Below are positions 1 through 7,671 of a stretch of DNA of 64,000 bases, in pieces. Source of the DNA: Amycolatopsis anabasis (GTDB lineage: Bacteria > Actinomycetota > Actinomycetes > Mycobacteriales > Pseudonocardiaceae). How positions within the stretch are numbered: the stretch's first letter is position 1; each line of letters opens with the position of its first letter. The notes under the pieces are model-generated. The model had not been told where the DNA came from and searched no databases. It saw nothing but the letters and a program-made list of their open reading frames with translations. The DNA lies in contig NZ_VTHK01000011.1 of the NCBI RefSeq assembly GCF_009765355.1, positions 62,001 through 126,000 on the forward strand, read 5' to 3'. A program made the translations under genes and the position numbers.

Positions 1-317
1 ACCCGGAACGGTTGTGGGAGTTCGTCACCGCGGAACTCGACTCCGGGAGCTACGGGAAGGTGTTGCGTTCCAAGGGTTTCTTCACGCTGGCGTCCCGGCC
101 CGGAGTACTCGGGCTGTGGTCGCAGGCGGGGTCGGTCGTGCGGTTCGAACCGCAGGGCGCCGCCGGGCGGGCGAGCCAGGAACTGGTGTTCATCGGCACC
201 GAACTGGACAAGGCCGCCCTGCTCACCGCCCTGGACCGGTGCCTCCTCGCCAACGGCGAACCCACCGCCGAGGACCCGTTCCCGGTGTGGGACGTCCACC
301 ACGTTCACGGCCACTGA
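1..317 (+). CDS. CobW-family GTP-binding protein, C-terminal part (5' end outside the window)
   Basis: The reading frame is open from base 3 and ends with TGA at 315-317, so only about the last 104 residues are present. The sequence reads LWEFV, then GFFTLASRP, then a Trp/Val-rich strand pattern, which fits the CobW C-terminal domain of G3E GTPases. Such proteins act as cytosolic metallochaperones, often for zinc. The Walker motifs and the CxCC metal motif lie upstream of the window and cannot be checked. It is convergent with the rhodanese gene, with a long palindromic terminator between them. The family call rests on the C-terminal domain only. Confidence 0.7.
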   Translation, partial: PERLWEFVTAELDSGSYGKVLRSKGFFTLASRPGVLGLWSQAGSVVRFEPQGAAGRASQELVFIGTELDKAALLTALDRCLLANGEPTAEDPFPVWDVHHVHGH

Positions 318-325
318 CGACCCGC

Positions 326-361
326 CTACGGCCCGGAAGTGCGCGCACTTCCGGGCCGTAG
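326..361. terminator. Perfect 36-nt palindrome, bidirectional terminator
   Basis: CTACGGCCCGGAAGTG is followed by CGCG and its exact reverse complement, giving a 16-bp stem with a 4-nt loop. It lies between the convergent stops at 317 and 369 and could serve both transcripts. There is no U-tract, as is usual for actinobacterial terminators. Confidence 0.8.
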
Positions 362-368
362 TCGAGCC

Positions 369-785
369 CTAGTCCGGTGGTGCGGCGCGGATCAGGCGGG
401 GGACGGTCGGCAGGCCCGCCGCCTGCCAGGCCGCGAAGCCGCCGACGACGTCCTTCACGTCCCGCAGGCCGAGCAGGCCCATGACCTGGTCGGCGGCGAG
501 GCTGGAGGTGTAGCCCTCGTTGCAGATCAGAATGATCTCGCGGTCGAGGTCCCCCGCCGCCAGTTCCTTCAGCCGCCATTCGCTGCTGACGTCGAGCCGC
601 CACTCCAGCACGTGCCGGGACACCGACACCGCACCCGGGATCTCGCCGTTGCGCAGGCGGTACTCCAGCGGTCGCAGGTCGATCAGCAGCGCGCCGTCTT
701 CCACGGCCCGGGCCGCTTCCTCCGGCGAGTACCGCGTGACCCGGCGACGCGCCTCGGCCAGGCGCCGCGTGATCACGTCGCTCAT
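369..785 (-). CDS. Rhodanese-like sulfurtransferase
   Basis: 138 aa, a single rhodanese domain in the cytosol. The N-terminal part carries the LIDLRP motif and the active-site loop reads CNEGYTS, with the catalytic Cys that would carry a persulfide. A variant loop (CxxGxxS rather than CRxGRS) makes the exact sulfur acceptor uncertain. The ATG overlaps the TGA of the upstream cysteine dioxygenase gene (ATGA at 782-785), so translation is probably coupled. The pairing suggests handling of sulfur released during cysteine oxidation; that link is inferred from context. Confidence 0.85.
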   Translation of the reverse strand: MSDVITRRLAEARRRVTRYSPEEAARAVEDGALLIDLRPLEYRLRNGEIPGAVSVSRHVLEWRLDVSSEWRLKELAAGDLDREIILICNEGYTSSLAADQVMGLLGLRDVKDVVGGFAAWQAAGLPTVPRLIRAAPPD

Positions 786-1375
786 AGGTGCGCCGCCCGG
801 GTCCGCGCGGCGACCAGCTCGAGGTCTCCGGTGTCCGGCTCCGGTGAATCGCACGGGATCTCCCGGAGATACCGCGGCCCTGATGGCACCCAGCAGTAGA
901 AGTTCATCGTCCGCAGCGGCCGCGAATAGGCGTGCACGGTGACCGCCGGTTCGGTGGCGATGTTCACCAGGTTGTGCAGGTAGTCCACGCCGAACGCCAC
1001 GCTCGCACCCGCGCGGTGCACCCGGGTGCGGAGCTGGGTACCGCGCCGATCGCCGTGGTCCTCGACCAGGCTGCCTTCGGCGACCGCGAACGCGCCGACG
1101 CTTCCGCCGTGGTCGTGCAGCAGGGTGTCCTGGCCCAGTTCCCAGCAGATCAGCCACACCTCGAACAGCTCGTCGTGGTGCAACCGGGTGAAATATCGTT
1201 CGGTGAGATCGAACCGCACGTGCTCCGACCACAAGTCGGGCCGGGCGGCGAGGGCGGACACGGTCCGCCGCAGGGCGTCGGGCCGGGCGCGTGGACCGGA
1301 CGGCGTCCGTTCGAAGTCGGCGCCGCGCGGGCACAGTTCGGCCCAGTGCCGGGATGTGCTCAATGGTGTCGTCAC
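782..1375 (-). CDS. Cysteine dioxygenase (cupin)
   Basis: 197 aa. It would oxidise L-cysteine to cysteine sulfinate with a 3-His iron centre. Visible motifs are LLHDHGGSVGAF (the HxH of cupin motif 1), the acidic end of that motif (EGSLVEDH), and the second motif around DYLHNLVNIA with the third His. The length fits bacterial type I enzymes. The start is GTG at 1375 because a GGAGGA Shine-Dalgarno lies 9 nt upstream; a longer open frame exists upstream but has no ribosome site. It forms a two-gene unit with the rhodanese gene. Confidence 0.85.
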   Translation of the reverse strand: MTTPLSTSRHWAELCPRGADFERTPSGPRARPDALRRTVSALAARPDLWSEHVRFDLTERYFTRLHHDELFEVWLICWELGQDTLLHDHGGSVGAFAVAEGSLVEDHGDRRGTQLRTRVHRAGASVAFGVDYLHNLVNIATEPAVTVHAYSRPLRTMNFYCWVPSGPRYLREIPCDSPEPDTGDLELVAARTRAAHL

Positions 1376-1584
1376 GAGACAAGCTCCTCCGCTTGAACCC
1401 GCGATGTGGCCGGACGCGGGCGCACAGGCCCTCGCCACCACCCCACCGGCGGGTCATCTCGCTCGGGCGGCCCGGCCGCGAACCCGGCGGCGATCACCGA
1501 ATCCGTTGCCCGGAAACCCGAATCAACCTTGTGGAATTGTCAACGACACCGATGCTAACGGACCTCGGGGCACAACGGAATCGA
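1376..1584. promoter_or_regulatory. Upstream region of the cysteine dioxygenase operon
   Basis: 209 bp without a convincing gene. A TTGACA hexamer is present on the minus strand at 1543-1538, but no good -10 stands 16-18 nt downstream, so the promoter position is only tentative. I saw no leader peptide of the kind found before ssu and no strong terminator for the upstream gene. Confidence 0.3.
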
Positions 1585-1980
1585 TCATCCGGTGCCAAGA
1601 TCGTCCAGCTCCAGCGAATCGCCGAGATCGGCGAAGATGAACACCCGGACGGCGTGCCCGGTGGTCGGATGCACCTGGGCCAGGTACGCGTGCACGCGCG
1701 CCTCGACGACCTCCTCGACCGCGCCGATGAAGTCCGCGCGGGTGGCCTCGTGCAGGGCTTCGTGGTGCCGGATCACCGCTTCGCGGTAGCCGCGCTCGCT
1801 CAGCACGCTGTCCGCGGCGGTCAGGCTGTCGATCGACAGGACGACCAGGCTCACCGGATCGTCCTGGCTCACCGACACCTTGACGTTGCTCGGGCCGCGG
1901 CCGTAGAACGACCGCTCGAGCTGGGTGATCCGTTCCGCCACCGCGTTCCGCTGCGCGCGCGTGATCTGCACGGAGAGCAA
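1585..1980 (-). CDS. MpsC/DUF2294-family protein
   Basis: 131 aa. The pattern GRGP near residue 28, a central SLTAADSVL, then RGYREAVIRHHEAL and ADFIGAVEEVVEARVHAYLAQ matches the DUF2294 (MpsC-like) domain. In staphylococci MpsC belongs to a cation-translocating membrane-potential system, but most actinobacterial members are uncharacterised. No membrane segment is visible, so a soluble accessory role is likely. The TTG at 1980 gives the full domain; a GTG at 1971 is an alternative, and neither has a clear ribosome site. It follows the His-rich gene by 18 nt, so the two are probably co-transcribed. Confidence 0.6.
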   Translation of the reverse strand: MLSVQITRAQRNAVAERITQLERSFYGRGPSNVKVSVSQDDPVSLVVLSIDSLTAADSVLSERGYREAVIRHHEALHEATRADFIGAVEEVVEARVHAYLAQVHPTTGHAVRVFIFADLGDSLELDDLGTG

Positions 1981-1998
1981 GCGTACCGGGCGGAACGG

Positions 1999-2295
1999 TC
2001 AGTGCTCGTCGTAATGGTCGCCGTGTTCGGCGTGGCGGTGGCCGTCGTGCAGGTAGTCGGTGTGGTCGCCGTGCGGGACGGCCACATGCCCGCAGCCCGG
2101 GCCGTGGGTGTGCTCGTGCCCTTCGTGGGCCTGGTGCCCGGCGGGCTCGCACTCGTCGTAGTGCCCGTCGTGCTCGCGGTGCAGGTGCCCGTCGTGCACG
2201 TAGTCGACGTGCCCGTTGTGCGGCACCGCGACGTGCCCGCAGTCCTGGCCGTGGACGTGGTCGTGCCCGGTGTGCTGGACGTGTGCGCTGGTCAT
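1999..2295 (-). CDS. His-rich two-repeat protein, probable zinc buffer
   Basis: 98 aa, of which 27 are His. Two tandem copies of about 37 residues each read CGHVAVPH, then DY(V/L)HDGH, then HYDE. Cys occurs as DCGH and GCGH at equivalent positions, suggesting a repeated metal site. No signal peptide or membrane segment is present. The start is ATG at 2295, preceded by GGGAGGCGCGACC; a longer open frame upstream lacks a ribosome site. Related actinobacterial proteins have sometimes been called zinc transporters, which this sequence does not support because it has no membrane segments. Zinc binding or storage is inferred from composition. Confidence 0.65.
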   Translation of the reverse strand: MTSAHVQHTGHDHVHGQDCGHVAVPHNGHVDYVHDGHLHREHDGHYDECEPAGHQAHEGHEHTHGPGCGHVAVPHGDHTDYLHDGHRHAEHGDHYDEH

Positions 2296-2442
2296 GGTCG
2301 CGCCTCCCGAATCACGCGAATGGAGCAATGACGACGCTAACACCGCACCGCGGACCCGGCAGGCTGCGTAATCCGGTCGAGGGGCGGGCGACCCCACCCC
2401 CAGAGGGGTCGGCCACCCCCACCAGGGGCATGGCCATCCTGC

Positions 2443-2464
2443 GACCTCCAGCTAACTGGAGGTC
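2443..2464 (-). terminator. Stem-loop at the end of the sugar ABC operon
   Basis: GACCTCCAG, CTAA, CTGGAGGTC form a perfect 9-bp stem with a 4-nt loop that overlaps the permease stop codon. A second, weaker GACCCC/GGGGTC hairpin lies at 2389-2411. Confidence 0.55.
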
Positions 2465-3515
2465 AAGGCTCACCCGGTGGCGAGTTCCCGGACGTCCCGG
2501 CCTGGGTCTGCTCCCCGCGGGCGAAGAGCCGCCCCTGCAGCTGGTCGAACGACACCGCCAGCAGGATCAGCACGCCGATCGCGATCCGCAGGTAGAACGA
2601 GTTGATGCCGAGCAGGTTGCCGCCGTTGTTCAAGGTCGAGGTGATCAGCGCGCCGGTGGCCGCGCCCAGCGCGCTGCCCTTCGCGCCGAACAGGCTCGCC
2701 CCGCCGATCACGCAGGCCGCGATCGCGTCCAGTTCGTAGGTCTCCCCCATCGTCGGCACCCCGGCGTCCAGCCGCGACGCCAGCAGCACCCCGCCGAGCC
2801 CGGCGAGCAGCCCGGACATCGCGTAGACGGTGACCAGGACCCGCGGTACCGGGACGCCGGACAGGCGAGCCGATTCCGCGTTCGAACCCGCCGCGTACAC
2901 ATACCGCCCGAAAACCGTGCGGCGCAACAGGAAACCGATCGCGATGATGACGATCACGGTGATCCAGAGCAGGTTCGGGATGCCGAGCAGCGATTCGTTG
3001 GCGATCGAGGAGAACCCCTCCGGCAGCGGCTGGATGGTGTTCGCGTTGGTGATCACCAGGACCACCCCGCGCGCGGCGCCCATCATCCCCAGCGTGACGA
3101 TGAACGGCGGCAGTTTCGCGTACGCCACCAGGATCCCGTTGATCACCCCGACGACCCCGCCGACCAGCACCGCGCACAGCACTGCGAGCGGGATCGGGAA
3201 GCCCAGGACCAGCAGCTGGGCCGCGACCGCGCCGGTCAGCCCGACCACCGAGCCGACCGAGAGATCGATGCCCTTGGTCAGGATGACCAGCAGCTCGCCG
3301 ATCGCGATGATGCCGTACACCGCCCACTGCCGGGACAGGTTGGCCATGTTGCCGCCGGTGAGGAAGCTGTCGCTGGCCAGCGCCAGCGCGCCGAACAGGA
3401 TCACCAGGACGACCAGCCCGCCACCTTCGCGGCCGACGGCGTCGCTCCAGCCGATGATCCGCGACGGCCGGTCCCCGATGTCGCGCTCGCGGACGATCAG
3501 TTTAGGCAGCGCCAT
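2463..3515 (-). CDS. Ribose-type sugar ABC transporter permease
   Basis: 350 aa, an RbsC-family inner-membrane permease. Hydrophobic segments run from about residue 33 to the C-terminus (8-10 helices). The family pattern KGIDLSVGSVVGL near residue 80 and GGASLFGAKGS near residue 270 are visible. It forms the channel half of a carbohydrate importer with the upstream ATPase and binding protein. Its ATG lies inside the end of the ATPase gene (14-bp overlap), so expression is coupled. The substrate cannot be read from sequence; ribose, xylose or galactose-type sugars are all possible. Confidence 0.9.
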   Translation of the reverse strand: MALPKLIVRERDIGDRPSRIIGWSDAVGREGGGLVVLVILFGALALASDSFLTGGNMANLSRQWAVYGIIAIGELLVILTKGIDLSVGSVVGLTGAVAAQLLVLGFPIPLAVLCAVLVGGVVGVINGILVAYAKLPPFIVTLGMMGAARGVVLVITNANTIQPLPEGFSSIANESLLGIPNLLWITVIVIIAIGFLLRRTVFGRYVYAAGSNAESARLSGVPVPRVLVTVYAMSGLLAGLGGVLLASRLDAGVPTMGETYELDAIAACVIGGASLFGAKGSALGAATGALITSTLNNGGNLLGINSFYLRIAIGVLILLAVSFDQLQGRLFARGEQTQAGTSGNSPPGEP

Positions 3516-5013
3516 TGAGTCTCCCGGTACTTGCCAGCGTGAGCAGTCCTTCTTCGGTGGCCTCGGCCGCGGGCACCTCGCCGACGACCCGTCCGGACTT
3601 CAGCACGACGATCCGGTCGACCAGCCCGAGCAGTTCGGGCAGGTAGGAGGACACCACGACGATCGCGAAGCCCTGGGCGGCCAGATCGCCGATCAGCGCG
3701 TACAGCTCGGCCTTCGCGCCGACGTCGACGCCCTTGGTCGGCTCGTCGAACAACAGCACCCGCACCCGGGACACCAGCCAGCGCGCGATCAGCACCTTCT
3801 GCTGGTTCCCGCCGGACAAAGTGGACACCGGCTGGTCGTAGGAACCCGCGCGCAGGCGCATCCCGTCCAGCACCGAATCCACCCGCTGCGCCTCGCGGCG
3901 GCGGGAGAGCAGGCCGCGCGACGCGATCCCGCGCAGGCTCGCCACCGACGCGTTCTCCCGGATGGTGAGCTCGGGCAGCAGGCCCAGTTCCTTGCGGTCC
4001 TCGCTGAGCAGGCCGATTCCGGCGCGCACGGCCTCGCGGGGACGCCCGGTCGGCACCGGTTTCCCGGCCACCTCGACGGTCCCGGATTCCGGCGGATCGG
4101 CGCCGAAGATCGCCCGCAGCAGCTCGCTGCGGCCCGCGCCGAGCAGTCCGGCGATGCCGACGATCTCGCCCGCGCGCACGTCGAGGTCCACCGCGTGCGG
4201 GCTGCCCGGTGGCCGCAGCCCGCGCACCCGCAGCAGCGCGTTCCCGTTCTCGGTCCGGGCGGGCGTTTCCGGGTAGAGGTCCTCGACGTCCCGGCCGACC
4301 ATCGCCGCGATCAGCGTGTCCTCGCTCAGCTCGGACATCGCGGCGGTGCGGGTGACCACGCCGTCGCGCAGCACGGTGACCCGGTCGCCGATCTCGAACA
4401 TCTCCTCCAGCCGGTGGCTGACGTACAGGATCGCCACGCCTTCGTCGCGCAGCCGGGCGATGCGGCGCAGCAGGGATTCCGCCTCGTCACCGGACAGCGC
4501 GGTGGTCGGCTCGTCGAAGATGATCACGCGGGGGTCGTCGCCGAGCACCTTGGCGATCTCCACCAGCTGCCGCGTCGCGGCGGGCAGCTCGGCGACCGGG
4601 GTGCCCGGATCGAGCCCTTCGAGGTCTACTTTGGACAGCCGCGCGCGGGCCTGGTCCCGCAGCCCCCGCCGGTCGACCACGCCGCCGCGGTTCGGCAGGC
4701 GGCCCATCAGCAGGTTCTCCGCGACCGACAGATCCGGCAGCAGGCTCAGTTCCTGGTACACCGCACCGATTCCGGCGGCGCGCGTGGCGGCCGGGGTCAG
4801 CGCGGCCGCCATCTCCCGGTCGTCGACGAAGTAGTCCCCGGCGTCGCGCTTGAGTGCTCCGGTGAGGATCCGGATCAGCGTGGACTTCCCGGCGCCGTTC
4901 TCCCCGGCGAGGCAGTGCACCTCCCCGCGCCGCAGGTCCAGCGACACGTCGTCGAGCGCCACGTTCCCGCCGAAAGCCTTGCGCAGCCCGGAAAGCCGGA
5001 TCACGGGTGTCAT
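3502..5013 (-). CDS. Sugar ABC transporter ATP-binding protein with two nucleotide-binding domains
   Basis: 503 aa, RbsA/MglA type. The first domain has Walker A GENGAGKST, a poorly conserved signature region (PAATRQLVEIAKVL) and Walker B VIIFDEPTTAL. The second domain has the degenerate P-loop GLLGAGRSEL, signature LSGGNQQKVLIARWL and Walker B LLFDEPTKGVD. This asymmetry is normal for the family. ATG at 5013 overlaps the stop of the binding-protein gene (ATGA at 5010-5013). It energises import of the sugar bound by the upstream gene product. Confidence 0.92.
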   Translation of the reverse strand: MTPVIRLSGLRKAFGGNVALDDVSLDLRRGEVHCLAGENGAGKSTLIRILTGALKRDAGDYFVDDREMAAALTPAATRAAGIGAVYQELSLLPDLSVAENLLMGRLPNRGGVVDRRGLRDQARARLSKVDLEGLDPGTPVAELPAATRQLVEIAKVLGDDPRVIIFDEPTTALSGDEAESLLRRIARLRDEGVAILYVSHRLEEMFEIGDRVTVLRDGVVTRTAAMSELSEDTLIAAMVGRDVEDLYPETPARTENGNALLRVRGLRPPGSPHAVDLDVRAGEIVGIAGLLGAGRSELLRAIFGADPPESGTVEVAGKPVPTGRPREAVRAGIGLLSEDRKELGLLPELTIRENASVASLRGIASRGLLSRRREAQRVDSVLDGMRLRAGSYDQPVSTLSGGNQQKVLIARWLVSRVRVLLFDEPTKGVDVGAKAELYALIGDLAAQGFAIVVVSSYLPELLGLVDRIVVLKSGRVVGEVPAAEATEEGLLTLASTGRLNGAA

Positions 5014-6047
5014 TTGCTGGCCTGCGCGGTCGGCGGGTTCAGCAGGTCCTTCACCGCCGGGTCGTTCATGTTCGCCTGGTCGGCGACGACCGCGCCGGGG
5101 TCCAGGCTGAGCGGCACCTTCGCGCCGGTGGACACCGCGATCGCCTCGGTGACGCCCTGGTAGCCGAAGAAGTACGGGTTCTGCACCACCAGCGCGTCGA
5201 TCGATCCGTCGGCCAGGGCGGCGTTCTCCTGCGGGTCGGAGTCGAACGCGACCACCGGCAGGTTCGCGGTGCGACCGGTGTCCTTGACCGCGCGGGCGAC
5301 GCCGTTGCCGGACATGTTGTTCGCGGCGAACACGCCCACCAGGTCCGGCACCGCGCCGAGCGCGTCGTTGGTCTGGTTGGCGGCGGTGGCGATGTCGTTG
5401 TTGTTGAAGCGTTCCTCCCACACGGTGATCTGCGGGCAGTTCGCCGCCAGCCCTTCGCGGAAGCCCCGGGCGCGGTCGCCGAGTGCCTGGACCCCGGCGA
5501 CCGCGTTCTCCAGGAGCACCCGGCCACTCGTCTTTCCCTGCTCCCCGATGAGCTTGCACAGCCGCTGCCCGGCCTGCTCACCGGCGCGCAGGTTGTTGGT
5601 GCCGATGAACGCCTCGGTCTTCGTGGTGACCGTGCCGTCCACGGTGATCACCTTGATCCCGGCGTCCCGGGCGCGGTCGATCGCCTTGTTCAGCGCGGTT
5701 TCCGAGTTCGCCGCGAGCACGATCGCGTTGACCCCGCGCGAGATCGAGTTCTCCACCAGTTGAACCTGCTCGTTGACGTCGGTCTCCGAGGTCGGGCCGA
5801 ACCGGCCCACCTCGACCCCGAGGTCCTCCCCCGCCTTCTGCGCCCCGGCGAACATGCTCTGCCAGAACGAGGAGTCGGTGGCCTTGACGATCACGTCGAC
5901 CCGCAGGCCGGACGCCTTGCCCGGGCCGGCGTTCCCGCCCGGGCCGGAGCTGGACGTGGCCTTGCCGACGACCAGCCCGATCACCAGTGCCAGCACCAGC
6001 GCGGCCCCGACGAACGGGGCCGAGAACAGCAGTCGATTGCGCGCCAT
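5010..6047 (-). CDS. Sugar-binding protein of the ABC importer
   Basis: 345 aa, periplasmic-binding-protein-1-like fold (RbsB type). The N-terminus MARNRLLFSAPF is followed by a single hydrophobic helix to about residue 29. No lipobox Cys follows, so it may be anchored by an uncleaved helix or released by signal peptidase I. Motifs include KATDSSFWQSM near the sugar-binding entrance, NAIVLAANSE and PVVAFDSDP. The start is ATG at 6047 behind AGGTGGACC. First gene of the operon, directly downstream of the LacI-type operator at 6112-6127. Confidence 0.9.
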   Translation of the reverse strand: MARNRLLFSAPFVGAALVLALVIGLVVGKATSSSGPGGNAGPGKASGLRVDVIVKATDSSFWQSMFAGAQKAGEDLGVEVGRFGPTSETDVNEQVQLVENSISRGVNAIVLAANSETALNKAIDRARDAGIKVITVDGTVTTKTEAFIGTNNLRAGEQAGQRLCKLIGEQGKTSGRVLLENAVAGVQALGDRARGFREGLAANCPQITVWEERFNNNDIATAANQTNDALGAVPDLVGVFAANNMSGNGVARAVKDTGRTANLPVVAFDSDPQENAALADGSIDALVVQNPYFFGYQGVTEAIAVSTGAKVPLSLDPGAVVADQANMNDPAVKDLLNPPTAQASK

Positions 6048-6111
6048 GCGGGGTCCACCTAACGGGTGAGCGGCTCGTTTCGGGAACGTAACACCGGCTA
6101 CCGCCGGTTTC

Positions 6112-6127
6112 AAGTAATCGATTACTT
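6112..6127 (-). promoter_or_regulatory. LacI-family operator (perfect 16-bp palindrome)
   Basis: AAGTAATCGATTACTT is a perfect palindrome with the central CG typical of LacI/GalR-family operators. It lies 65 bp upstream of the sugar-binding protein ATG, a position suited to repression. No LacI-family regulator gene is present in the window, so the repressor must be encoded elsewhere. Confidence 0.75.
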
Positions 6128-6180
6128 CGATCGGATCCCGGTTCTCGGCGGGTTCTTGTCCTGCCGCGACTCTCGCATCC

Positions 6181-6232
6181 TTGATCACCGCGCACGGGCC
6201 CGGCTATATTGAGTGAACACTTGTGCACTCAA
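6181..6232 (+). promoter_or_regulatory. Promoter with an overlapping inverted repeat for the 115-aa protein
   Basis: TTGATC (6181-6186), an 18-bp spacer and TATATT (6205-6210) make a good sigma-A-type promoter. TTGAGTG (6209-6215) and its exact complement CACTCAA (6226-6232) flank the expected transcription start, where a repressor would block initiation. The regulator is unknown. Confidence 0.5.
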
Positions 6233-6244
6233 AGGGTGGTATCG

Positions 6245-6592
6245 ATGGACGTGCCGACGGCTCTCAAACACCTGGTGTCGACCACGAAACGGGAATCCCG
6301 GGTCGCCGCGCGGGCCCTGCGGCGGGACGCCGACGACTGGATCGCACGCCAGGCCGGGCAGACCGCCAACCGCGCCGAGGAACTCGGCGACCGCCTGGCG
6401 TACCTCGCGGAGGCTACCGGGGACCGCCTCGCGGAACTGGCCGACCGGGGCAGTACCCGCGCGAGCCGGACCGTGCAGCGGACGTTCACCCGGGTCGGCG
6501 ACTCCCTGGCGCGCTGGAGCGAAGAGCTGGGCGAGCGGTCGGTCCACCTCGGCGAACGCCTCCTCGAGCGCGACTCCCGCAAGAAGCGCTGA
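6245..6592 (+). CDS. Small amphipathic-helical protein of unknown function
   Basis: 115 aa with no recognised domain. After an N-terminal MDVPTALKHLV it is almost entirely charged helix with repeated phrases such as AEELGDRLAYL, TGDRLAEL and ELGERSVHLGERLL, spaced roughly by heptads or 11-mers. This looks like a coiled coil or a surface-associating amphipathic protein, similar in style to phasins, although no phasin motif is seen. ATG at 6245 follows AAAGGGTGG. It stands alone behind its own promoter with an inverted repeat. Confidence 0.5.
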   Translation: MDVPTALKHLVSTTKRESRVAARALRRDADDWIARQAGQTANRAEELGDRLAYLAEATGDRLAELADRGSTRASRTVQRTFTRVGDSLARWSEELGERSVHLGERLLERDSRKKR

Positions 6593-6615
6593 CCCGTCCG
6601 GCGCGGAAAATGCTG

Positions 6616-6652
6616 TTGGTGAAGGCAATTCGGGCTTCCTAAGATCCGCTGG
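6616..6652 (+). promoter_or_regulatory. Leaderless promoter of the monooxygenase-like gene
   Basis: TTGGTG (6616-6621), an 18-bp spacer and TAAGAT (6640-6645) put the transcription start exactly on the GTG at 6652. No Shine-Dalgarno precedes that GTG, so the mRNA is predicted to be leaderless. Confidence 0.55.
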
Positions 6653-6981
6653 TGCCCTTCACCAGACCCGAGCCGCCGTACTACGCGGTGATCATCAGCA
6701 GCGCCCTGAACGAGAAGGACCTGGACGGCTACGCGGCCATGGACGAGCGGATGGCCGAACTGGGCCGCGCGCAGCCCGGATATCTGGGCCGGGAGTCGCA
6801 GACCGGAGCCGATGGCCGGGAACTCACCGTGCTGTACTACCGCGACGCGCAGTCGATCACGGCGTGGCAGCGACACCCCGAGCACCTCGAGGCGCAGCGG
6901 CTCGGCAAGGAGCGGTGGTACGCCGACTACCACATCGAAGTCGCCAAGGTTGAGCGGGCTTACGGCTTCGAGCGGGCCTGA
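6652..6981 (+). CDS. Antibiotic-biosynthesis-monooxygenase-like (ABM fold) protein
   Basis: 109 aa. The pattern of a small ferredoxin-like barrel is visible: YYAVIISSAL, a helix with AAMDERMAEL, PGYLGRES, a strand LTVLYYRDAQSITAW, then HPEHLEAQRLGKERWYADYHIEVAKVERAYGF. This C-terminal arrangement is typical of ABM-domain proteins of about 100 aa, many of which have unknown substrates. The GTG at 6652 fits a leaderless transcript. It converges on the phosphatase gene. Catalytic activity is not established by the sequence. Confidence 0.65.
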   Translation: MPFTRPEPPYYAVIISSALNEKDLDGYAAMDERMAELGRAQPGYLGRESQTGADGRELTVLYYRDAQSITAWQRHPEHLEAQRLGKERWYADYHIEVAKVERAYGFERA

Positions 6982-7014
6982 CCCGGGCGCTCCTGAGCCG
7001 AGCCGTATAGGACG

Positions 7015-7671
7015 TTATACACTCAACTCGGCGAGGTGGCTGGTGTCGCCGAGGCTGGCGACCTCGCGGTTGCGGAAGTAGCCGTCCTCGCGGAGCACCG
7101 TGATGCTCCCCGAAGCGACCCGGAAGTTGACATAGCCGACCGAATCGATCGGCATCCCGATCCACGACGCCACCACGAACGTGAGGGCGCCGCCGTGCGT
7201 CACGATGATCTGGTGCGCGCGGGGACGTTCCAGGATCGCGTCCAGGGCCGCGTAGACGCGCTGCGCGAACGCCGCCTTGGTCTCGGCGCCCGGCACCCCT
7301 TCGTGGTGCCGCATCCGATCCCCCACCGGCGGAGGCGGGACGAACCGCTGGTCCAGCCACTCCTGCGGCCTGCCCTCGGCCTCGCCGTAGGACTTCTCGC
7401 GCAGTCGCCGGTCCACGACCGGCCGCACGCCGAACAGGTCGCCCACCACGGTGGCCGTCTGCAGCGTGCGTCGCAGATCCGACGAGAACAGCTCCACGTC
7501 CGCGTCCTCGGGCACCCGGCTCCGGAGCGACTCGGCGATGGCGGCCGCCGCACGCGCACCGGCCGGGGTGAGCCGCGAGTCGTGCCATCCGCCCACCACC
7601 CGGTCGACGTGGTGGGTCGCCTCCGGGTGCGTGACGACGTGGAGGGTGCGCACCGGTTCCCGCTCGGTCAC
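7015..7671 (-). CDS. Histidine phosphatase superfamily protein with altered RHG motif
   Basis: 218 aa. The fold is that of phosphoglycerate-mutase-like phosphatases: a SSDLRRTLQTA motif near residue 65, a GEAEGRPQEW loop and the second catalytic region IIVTHGGALTFV near residue 160. The first motif, normally LxRHG, reads VVTHPEAT here, so the catalytic His is kept but the preceding Arg and following Gly are replaced. This may change activity or substrate. GTG at 7671 overlaps the MFS stop codon (GTGA), so the two are translationally coupled. Confidence 0.75.
   Translation of the reverse strand: MTEREPVRTLHVVTHPEATHHVDRVVGGWHDSRLTPAGARAAAAIAESLRSRVPEDADVELFSSDLRRTLQTATVVGDLFGVRPVVDRRLREKSYGEAEGRPQEWLDQRFVPPPPVGDRMRHHEGVPGAETKAAFAQRVYAALDAILERPRAHQIIVTHGGALTFVVASWIGMPIDSVGYVNFRVASGSITVLREDGYFRNREVASLGDTSHLAELSV

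Noticed and set aside
1376-1480. Cysteine leader peptide upstream of cysteine dioxygenase
   Set aside because: A small ATG frame exists but it lacks the HVDL...C pattern and runs into the dioxygenase gene in another frame without a stop at a useful place.
7020-7026. CACTCAA, the half-site found in the 6209-6232 inverted repeat
   Set aside because: It lies in the coding end of the phosphatase gene without a partner half-site; probably chance.
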